NCBI GenBank assembly: GCA_046295975.1
Contig: JBKBMG010000011.1
Location: 49,558 to 113,557 of the forward strand
Source: UBA2357 sp046295975
Lineage (GTDB): Bacteria; Pseudomonadota; Gammaproteobacteria; Burkholderiales; Rhodocyclaceae
Direction: 5' to 3'
Length of the DNA: 64,000 bases
The notes beneath the pieces were generated by a model. It had not been told where the DNA came from. It saw only the letters and a program-made list of their open reading frames with translations, and made no database searches. The translations under genes were made by a program, and so were the position numbers. Below, piece by piece: positions 58,041-64,000 of this stretch; the first letter of the stretch is position 1, and the number at the start of each line of letters is the position of its first letter.

Positions 58041-61000
58041 TCAGCCCGGCGGCGCCGGCGCCGCGGCAGCGTGCTCCACAGTTGCAGCAGGCGCCGTCCT
58101 GCGCACCCGGTACCAGGCCGCATAAAGCGCTGGCAGGAACATCATGGTCAGCAGCGTCGCCACCGTCAGCCCGCCCATGATCGCCACCGCCATCGGTCCG
58201 AAGAAGGCGCTGCGCGACAGTGGAATCATCGCCAGAATGGCCGCCGCCGCGGTCAGCACGATGGGGCGGAAGCGCCGCACGGTGGACTCCACGATCGCGT
58301 CCCACTCGCTGCGCCCGGCTTCCAGATCCTGACGGATCTGGTCCACCAGGATCACCGAGTTGCGCATGATCATGCCGGACAACGCAATCGTACCCAGCAT
58401 GGCGACGAAGCCGAAGGGTCGGTCGAGCAGCAGCAGGAAGGCGGTCACACCGATCATGCCGAGCGGCGCGGTGAGCACCACCATCATCACCAGCGAGAAG
58501 CGCTGCAACTGCAGCATCAGGATGGTGAGCACCACCAGCACGAACACCGGCATGCCCGCCGCCACTGATTCGCCGCCCTTGGCACTTTCCTCGACCGCCC
58601 CGCCGACCGCGATGCGGTAGCCCAGCGGCAAGGCATCAGCGAGCGTGGCAATCTCCCCGGCCAATTGCCCGATCACCACCGCCGGCTGCACCGTGCCATA
58701 CAGCGAACCGCGGACGGTAATCGTGGGCACGCGGTCGCGGCGCCAGATCACCCCCTGCTCGAAACCGTACTCCAGCGTGGCAAGCTGGGCGAGCGGCACG
58801 CTGCGGCCATCGCCGAGCGGAATCGCCAGGTCCGGCAACAGACCCAGGCTGACGCGCTCTTCCTCTCCACCGCGCAATACCACGTCTATGGTTTCCGAAC
58901 CCTCGCGGAACTGTGTCACCGTCAGGCCTTGCAGCGAGGTGTTGAGCAGGGCCGACAGATCACGGGTGGACAGCCCGAGCAGGCGCGCCTTGTCCTGATC
59001 GACCACCAACCGCACGGACTTGGACGGTTCCTCCCAGTCGAGGTGCACGTTGGAGAGATTGGGGTTGCCGCGCATCACCGCCGCCACCTGATGGGCGACG
59101 CGACGCAGTTCGGGCAATTCCGGCCCGCTGATCCGATACTGCACCGGAAACCCGACCGGTGGCCCGTTTTCCAGCCGGCTCACGACGCCGAGCAATTCCA
59201 CCGGCTCGTTGGCGAAGAACTCGATGAGCGCGCTGCGCACGCGCTCGCGCGCCTCCACACCGGTGGTGAGCACGACGAACTGGGCGAAGCTGGTCTGCGC
59301 CAGTTGCTGATCCAGCGGCAGGTAGAAGCGCGGGCTGCCGCCACCCACCCAGGCCACATAGTTCTCGATGCCATCCTGAGCGTCGAGGAAGCGCTCCACC
59401 CGCTTGACCGCGTGCTCCGTCGCCTGGTGCGACACCCCTTCGGCGAGCCGCAGGTCCACCAGCAGTTCCGGACGAGTGGAATCGGGGAAGAACTGTTGCG
59501 GCACGTAGCGACCGAACACGTAAAGCGATCCGATGAAGATCGCCATGGTGGTGATCAGAACCAGCCAGCGATGGCGCACGCAACCGTCCACCAGCGCCCG
59601 CAGGCGGTTGTAGAACGGCGTGTGATAGATCGCGTGCTCGTCATGCGTTTCCACTGCATGGGCGCTGCGCTCGGCGAGACGGCGTGCGGCCGCGGGCGAC
59701 AGCCGCGCCGCCAGCCGGGCGAGCAGCGACGGTTTGGCCCGGTGCTGGCGAAAATCGGGCAGCAGGTGATAGCCGAGATAGGGGACGAACAACACCGCGG
59801 CAATCCACGACACCAACAGCGCGATCACCGTCACCTGGAAGATCGAGCGGGTGTATTCGCCCGTGCTGGAAGCGGCCATGGCGATCGGCAGAAACCCTGC
59901 GGCGGTCACCAAGGTGCCCGAGAGCATGGGCATGGCGGTCGAGGTGTAGGCGAAACTCGCCGCCCGCATGCGGTCCCAGCCCTGCTCCATCTTGGTGGCC
60001 ATCATCTCGACTGCGATGATGGCGTCGTCAACCAGCAGGCCCAGGGCAATGATCAGCGCGCCAAGCGAAATCTTGTGCAGGCCGATGTCCAGCACATGCA
60101 TCATCATGAAGGTGATCGCCAGCACCACCGGAATGATCACCAACACCACCACGCCGGTGCGCAACCCCAGCGAGAGCAGGCTGACCGCCATGACGATGAT
60201 GACGGCTTCGGCCAGTACCTTGACGAATTCGCTCACCGACGCCTTCACCGCGCGCGGCTGGTCCGACACCCGCTCCAGGGTGAGCCCCACCGGCAACTGG
60301 GCGGAGATGCGCGCTACCGCCGCATCCAGGTCGTGCCCCAGGGCGATGATGTCGCCGCCCTCGTGCATGGACACGCCCAGGCCGAATGCCTCCTGCCCCA
60401 TGAAGCGCATGCGCTCCTGCGGCGGATCGACGAAGCCGCGCCGCACCTCGGCCACGTCACCCAGGCGGAAGCTGCGACCCTGCACGCGCAACACGGTGTC
60501 GGCGATCGCATCCAGATCGGCAAAGGCCCCGGTGGGGCGCAACCACACCCGGTCGTCACGCGTCTCGAAGAAGCCCGCGCCGCTGACCGCGTTCTGCCCC
60601 GACAAAGCGTCGACCAGATCCGGTACGCGCAGCCCCAGGCTGGCGAGCTTGGTGTTCGACAGCTCGATATACACCCGCTGCGCCTGTTCGCCGAAGAAAC
60701 TCACCTTGGCGACATTGGGCACCTTGAGCAACTCGGCGCGAATCGCCTCCGCGTAGCGCTTGAGTTCCGCGTTGTCGAAACCCTCGCCCACCAGGGCGAA
60801 GATGTTGCCGTAGGTGTCGCCGAACTCGTCGTTGAAGCTCGGGCCGATCACGCCATCAGGCAGGGTGTGGCGAATGTCGCCGATCTTCTTGCGCACCTGG
60901 TACCAGATGTCGTGCATGCGCGTCGAAGGCACGTCGTCGCGCACCAGCACGAAGACCATGGCCTCGCCCGGCTTGGAGAAGCTGCGCACGAAGTCGAGTT

Positions 61001-61235
61001 CGGCCAACTCCTGGAGCTTCTTCTCGATCTTGTCGGTGACCTGCTCCGCCATCTCGGCCGCGCTCGCACCCGGCCATTCGGCACGCACCACCATGACCTT
61101 GAAGGTAAACGGCGGATCCTCCGACTGGCCGAGCTGGGTGTACGAATACAGGCCGATGAGCGTCAGCATGACCATGAAGTACAACACCAGAGGACGGTGG
61201 TTCAGCCCCCACTCCGAGGCATTGAAGCGCGTCAT
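58041..61235 (-). CDS. RND efflux pump inner-membrane transporter
   Basis: 1064 residues, the normal size for an RND permease with 12 helices and two large periplasmic loops. The N-terminus is short (SEWGLNHRPLVLYFMVML). Helix 4 carries the proton-relay pair Asp-Asp in GLLVDDAIIAVEMM; periplasmic signatures IEKKLQELAELDFVRSFSKPGEAM and TRPELLVDLRLAEG. Hydrophobe/amphiphile type (HAE) rather than metal type, as no helix-4 metal motif is seen. ATGA overlap with the adaptor gene. Drug range unknown. Confidence 0.93.
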   Translation of the reverse strand: MTRFNASEWGLNHRPLVLYFMVMLTLIGLYSYTQLGQSEDPPFTFKVMVVRAEWPGASAAEMAEQVTDKIEKKLQELAELDFVRSFSKPGEAMVFVLVRDDVPSTRMHDIWYQVRKKIGDIRHTLPDGVIGPSFNDEFGDTYGNIFALVGEGFDNAELKRYAEAIRAELLKVPNVAKVSFFGEQAQRVYIELSNTKLASLGLRVPDLVDALSGQNAVSGAGFFETRDDRVWLRPTGAFADLDAIADTVLRVQGRSFRLGDVAEVRRGFVDPPQERMRFMGQEAFGLGVSMHEGGDIIALGHDLDAAVARISAQLPVGLTLERVSDQPRAVKASVSEFVKVLAEAVIIVMAVSLLSLGLRTGVVVLVIIPVVLAITFMMMHVLDIGLHKISLGALIIALGLLVDDAIIAVEMMATKMEQGWDRMRAASFAYTSTAMPMLSGTLVTAAGFLPIAMAASSTGEYTRSIFQVTVIALLVSWIAAVLFVPYLGYHLLPDFRQHRAKPSLLARLAARLSPAAARRLAERSAHAVETHDEHAIYHTPFYNRLRALVDGCVRHRWLVLITTMAIFIGSLYVFGRYVPQQFFPDSTRPELLVDLRLAEGVSHQATEHAVKRVERFLDAQDGIENYVAWVGGGSPRFYLPLDQQLAQTSFAQFVVLTTGVEARERVRSALIEFFANEPVELLGVVSRLENGPPVGFPVQYRISGPELPELRRVAHQVAAVMRGNPNLSNVHLDWEEPSKSVRLVVDQDKARLLGLSTRDLSALLNTSLQGLTVTQFREGSETIDVVLRGGEEERVSLGLLPDLAIPLGDGRSVPLAQLATLEYGFEQGVIWRRDRVPTITVRGSLYGTVQPAVVIGQLAGEIATLADALPLGYRIAVGGAVEESAKGGESVAAGMPVFVLVVLTILMLQLQRFSLVMMVVLTAPLGMIGVTAFLLLLDRPFGFVAMLGTIALSGMIMRNSVILVDQIRQDLEAGRSEWDAIVESTVRRFRPIVLTAAAAILAMIPLSRSAFFGPMAVAIMGGLTVATLLTMMFLPALYAAWYRVRRTAPAATVEHAAAAPAPPG

Positions 61236-62323
61236 CGGGCAACGTCCAACGCAACCGGCGACGAGGCCTCGACCACCCGCACCCGCTCGCCGGGAACCAG
61301 CTTGTGCACCCCGGCCACCACCACCCGCATGCCCTCTTCCAGCCCGTCCAGCACCACCACGCCGGACTCGCGCATCGGCCCGATCTGGATGCGGCGCGGC
61401 TGAACGCTGTCGGTTTCATCGACGATCCACGCCGTTGGCTCGGACTCGATCGCGGTGACCGCCGCCAGCGGCAATTCCAGGCGCGCCTCCTGCGGGCGCT
61501 CGAAGATGACGTTGGCCGTGGCGCCCAGCGGCAAATCATCCACCTCGCCGTCAACCGCCACCCGAAGCGCATACGAGCGGCTGGCACGATCGGCCACCGG
61601 CGCCACCTCGCGCACGCTCGCGGGGTAGAGCCGGCGCTCGCCCCAGATCTGAACCTGCGCCGTCCGACCTGCAACAAAGCCGCGGATGCGGCTTTCCGGC
61701 ACGTAAATCAATACCTCGCGCTGCGAAGGCTGCACCACCTGCATCACCGTCTGGCCGGCGGACACCACCTGCCCGGCCTCGATGTCGGCCGCCACCACGA
61801 TGCCGGACTGCTCGGCCCGCAGCACTGCGTATTCCGACTGATTTCCAGCGACATCGGCTTCGGCGCGCGCCTGGCGCAGGGCCGCCTCGGCGGCGTCCAC
61901 CGCGGTGCGTCGGGTGTCCAGCGCGGAAGCGCTGATGAAGTTGGCCGCATGCAGATTCTCACCGCGCTCGAGTTCGGCGCGCGCCAGCGCCATGTCCGCC
62001 TCGGCAGCGCTCACCCGCGCACGCGCGGCGTTGGCGGCAAGCGTAACGTCCTGCGGGTCGAGGCGCGCCAGCACGTCGCCCTTCTTCACATGGGCGCCCA
62101 CATCGACCTTGCGCTCCAGCACCTTGCCACCGATGCGGAAGCTCAGGTCGTGTTCGAAGCGCGCCCGAACCTCGCCGGCGTAGACATCGACGTCGCGGTT
62201 CGCGTCGGCCGGCGTCGTCGCCAGCGTCCTGACCAATACCGCCCTCAGGGGCGCCTCATCCGGCGCGGGGCCGGAACACCCGATCAGGGCCAGCGCCACT
62301 GCGGCACAAAAAAGGCTTCTCAT
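61232..62323 (-). CDS. RND efflux periplasmic adaptor lipoprotein
   Basis: 363 residues from ATG at 62323, ATGA overlap with the repressor. Lipobox L-I-G-C (Cys16), barrel-sandwich RIGGKVLERKVDVGAHVKKGDVLARLDP, alpha-hairpin RVSAAEADMALARAELERGENLHAANFISASALD, and the second lipoyl half EQSGIVVAADIEAGQVVSAGQTVMQV. Membrane-fusion protein that bridges the pump to an outer-membrane channel. Confidence 0.94.
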   Translation of the reverse strand: MRSLFCAAVALALIGCSGPAPDEAPLRAVLVRTLATTPADANRDVDVYAGEVRARFEHDLSFRIGGKVLERKVDVGAHVKKGDVLARLDPQDVTLAANAARARVSAAEADMALARAELERGENLHAANFISASALDTRRTAVDAAEAALRQARAEADVAGNQSEYAVLRAEQSGIVVAADIEAGQVVSAGQTVMQVVQPSQREVLIYVPESRIRGFVAGRTAQVQIWGERRLYPASVREVAPVADRASRSYALRVAVDGEVDDLPLGATANVIFERPQEARLELPLAAVTAIESEPTAWIVDETDSVQPRRIQIGPMRESGVVVLDGLEEGMRVVVAGVHKLVPGERVRVVEASSPVALDVAR

Positions 62324-62976
62324 GTCTGCTTCTCCGAGCCGGCAGCGATCAGCCCCAGGCCATTCATGGTGAGATCGAAATAGGTATCCAGATAGCGCTC
62401 CACGCTGACTGCCTGGGAGCAACAGACGCCGAATGAATGCCGCCACAACGCCAGATGAATGATCGGTGCGATAAGCACCGGCGCGACCGCGTCCAGATCC
62501 ACCGGCCGAAACGTGCCATCGGCCACCCCTCGCGCGACTGCAGTGCGAATCAGCGCCAGTCCGCGCTCAATCACCGCATCGTGGTAGAACGCCGCCACTT
62601 CGGGAAAATTGCGGGACTCCGACATCATCAGCTTGGGAATGCCACCGAACGGCATGGTGCCGATCAACTCCCACCAGCCATACAAGAGGCAACGTAACAG
62701 CTCGACCGAGTCGCCCACGTGTTCGGCCAGCAACGCCTCGCCTTCCTCGATCACCGGCACGATGCCCTCCTGGATCACGGCACGGAACAAGGCTTCCTTG
62801 CTGTCGAAATAGAGGTATAGCGTGCCCTTGGATACGCCGGCGCGGGCGGCGATGTCGTCCAGCCGCGTGGCAGCGAACCCTTTTTCCACGAACAAGGCCA
62901 GCGCTGCTGCGGTGAGCTCCTGCGGACGCGCCTCCTTGCGGCGTCGATGACGAACGGGGGCAGCACCCTCACTCAT
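62320..62976 (-). CDS. TetR-family repressor of the efflux operon
   Basis: 218 residues from ATG at 62976 (MSEGAAPVRHRRRKE). Helix-turn-helix LTAAALALFVEKGFAATRLDDIAARAGVSKGTLYLYFDSKEALF. First gene of its own regulated operon (repressor-adaptor-pump), so autoregulation through the palindrome at 63093 is expected. The C-terminal ligand domain ends with VERYLDTYFDLTMNGLG. Confidence 0.94.
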   Translation of the reverse strand: MSEGAAPVRHRRRKEARPQELTAAALALFVEKGFAATRLDDIAARAGVSKGTLYLYFDSKEALFRAVIQEGIVPVIEEGEALLAEHVGDSVELLRCLLYGWWELIGTMPFGGIPKLMMSESRNFPEVAAFYHDAVIERGLALIRTAVARGVADGTFRPVDLDAVAPVLIAPIIHLALWRHSFGVCCSQAVSVERYLDTYFDLTMNGLGLIAAGSEKQT

Positions 62977-63092
62977 GTCGACACCCCGCAAGCGAGGGCA
63001 TCAAGGGCGCGAACGCGGCATCTGTGGGAAGCATGGACGAGGCACATGGAAGTCATGGAAAAGAGAGACACGGAATGCGCAGGGATTTAATA

Positions 63093-63106
63093 ACTGACTG
63101 GTCAGT
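63093..63106 (-). promoter_or_regulatory. TetR-type operator upstream of the efflux operon
   Basis: ACTGAC-TG-GTCAGT, 6-bp arms with 2-bp spacer, in an A+T-rich patch (TTAATAACTGACTGGTCAGTAATTTAT) 117 bp before the repressor start. This half-site (TGAC/GTCA with flanking A/T) is typical of TetR-family efflux repressors. The 274-bp gap 62977-63250 has no other feature I can support; 63107-63250 carries a protein-like open stretch on the minus strand, too weak to call. Confidence 0.6.
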
Positions 63107-63250
63107 AATTTATCACTCGAATTGAGCGATCGCAAGCATGTCGGGCCCGGACGGGCGTCGTTCAGCTGGATGAAGCTGCGACCTTCCACGCTGCCGGGTG
63201 CAACGCCATTGCGCCACTCGGCGGCCTGGCGCAGGAAAGCATGGCCGGAC

Positions 63251-64000
63251 TCAGCGCGAACGCAGCACCCGCCGCTCGTAGGCGGGTTGCGCAGGGCGCG
63301 CGGTGTTGGGATACAGGCGGATGAGCACCTGGTGTTGCGCCTCCGACAGGGAGCCGGCCTGACGCAGTACGACCCAGGTGACGCCTTCGGTGCAAGGCGG
63401 CGTGACCAGCGAGCCGACGTACAGGTAATGGCGTAGATCGAAAGGCAGGAGACTGGAAAGATCGAGCGCGGCGCCGGTCGAATGCGCACTGCCGCGCTCC
63501 AGCGGCAGATTGTTGAGCACCGTCTGGACGAAGGGATTGGCCTGCGGCCCCAGCGTCAGCAGCACCACCACGACCAGGATGCGGCCGTCAGCGGAGCGGT
63601 GGTGCAGATGGACCGCCGCCGCCGCACGGATGTTGTCCACCTGCTCGCTGACCGGTGCATGCAGCTGCACATGGGTGAGATCGTAGCGCTCGCCGCGCAC
63701 GCTCACCCCAAGCCCCTCACCCACCTGCACCTGCAGCATCCGGCCGGTGTCGACCACGCGAAAATAGCTGGGCCGGTAGTCGAACTGCGGCGGCGCCAGG
63801 TCCACATCCAGGCCCTCCACCAGATTGATCGGCGACTGCCGCCGACCGTCCCGGCACAGCCGCCAATCGGCCCTCAGATCGGCCCAGTGGGCCGGACCGG
63901 TGACGCCCTCGAACGACCAGTCGGCCCCGCGCCGCGCCCCTGCTGCGGCGCCGGTGGCCGAACGCGTCGGCGCACGCGCGGCGGCAGGGGCGGCCGCCGG
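63251..64000 (-). CDS. Alpha-carbonic anhydrase-like protein, one zinc ligand changed (5' end missing)
   Basis: About 249 residues visible; the N-terminus and any signal peptide are outside. Alpha-CA features: WSFEGVTGPAHWADLRADWRLC, DGRRQSPINLVEG, the histidine-ligand region THVQLHAPVSEQ, AAAVHLHHRSADG, and the substrate loop SLVTPPCTEGVTW. The usual FHFH..SEH has become VQLH..SEQ: the first zinc His reads Gln, while the second (LH) and the third (VHLH) stay. It may be inactive or have another metal. Alanine-rich codons at the far left suggest a linker or signal region. Confidence 0.82.
   Translation of the reverse strand, partial: PAAAPAAARAPTRSATGAAAGARRGADWSFEGVTGPAHWADLRADWRLCRDGRRQSPINLVEGLDVDLAPPQFDYRPSYFRVVDTGRMLQVQVGEGLGVSVRGERYDLTHVQLHAPVSEQVDNIRAAAAVHLHHRSADGRILVVVVLLTLGPQANPFVQTVLNNLPLERGSAHSTGAALDLSSLLPFDLRHYLYVGSLVTPPCTEGVTWVVLRQAGSLSEAQHQVLIRLYPNTARPAQPAYERRVLRSR

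Noticed and set aside
63107..63250. Fragment of a coding region on the minus strand after the carbonic-anhydrase-like gene
   Set aside because: One frame reads protein-like (AEWRNGVAPGSVEGRSFIQLND) but it lacks a start, ribosome site and recognised family, and it runs across the candidate efflux operator.

Overview
The window is G+C-rich DNA from a Gram-negative betaproteobacterium. I infer Rhodocyclales (Thauera/Azoarcus type) from the accC-prmA-DUF3426-PfkB gene run, the olsBA pair, the envelope genes and the codon use; no 16S or tRNA gene is present to confirm it. Both ends cut a gene: accC at the left and an alpha-carbonic-anhydrase-like gene at the right.

Layout. 1-3.7 kb: housekeeping genes on the + strand (accC, prmA, a zinc-ribbon/DUF3426 membrane protein), followed by a small inverted-repeat element resembling a MITE. 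3.97-7.0 kb: a PfkB-family kinase diverging from an ornithine-lipid pair (olsB, olsA). 7.1-30.1 kb: a surface-polysaccharide locus read leftward. It runs from an ABC exporter (wzm, wzt) through a GNAT-like protein, a PIG-L deacetylase and seven glycosyltransferase genes, several with two or three catalytic modules fused, to the complete dTDP-L-rhamnose set (rfbC, rfbD, rfbB, rfbA). Most junctions are ATGA/GTGA/TGATG overlaps, so this looks like one long, translationally coupled transcript with a second likely promoter at rfbC. 30.2-33.7 kb: two exported proteins with their own terminators, a lipoprotein with three Asp-boxes and a strongly codon-biased secreted protein of unknown function. 33.9-44.65 kb: an 11-gene type II secretion operon in the order E-F-G-H-I-J-K-L-M-(C/N)-D, the order of Xanthomonas xps. 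44.9-53.8 kb: a second glycan operon (UDP-glucuronate 4-epimerase, an epimerase, a WecA/WbpL-type initiating transferase, a WbpM-type dehydratase, apaH, a GT2 and a HAD/COG5610-like protein). 53.9-64 kb: waaA (Kdo transferase), a TolC-type outer-membrane protein, a rhodanese plus Pcm-like pair, a TetR-controlled RND efflux operon and the partial carbonic-anhydrase-like gene.

How it fits together. Almost everything after 5 kb builds or crosses the cell envelope: ornithine lipids, Kdo, rhamnose and uronic-acid sugars, a polymer exported by Wzm/Wzt, a secretion machine and an efflux pump. The second operon could provide the lipid-linked first sugar and the modified sugars that the first cluster extends.

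The least explained signals are: a 16-bp motif present exactly three times, twice upstream of the secreted protein and once inside the WbpL-type gene where it forces unusual codons; a C-terminal motif (S-x-S-W-R-x-T-x-P-L-R) shared by two glycosyltransferases and a deacetylase; two proteins sharing a HAD domain plus an uncharacterised C-terminal domain; several unrelated short tandem repeats beside or inside glycan genes; and a carbonic-anhydrase-like protein with a substituted zinc ligand. All assignments come from reading the sequence; no database search was run.
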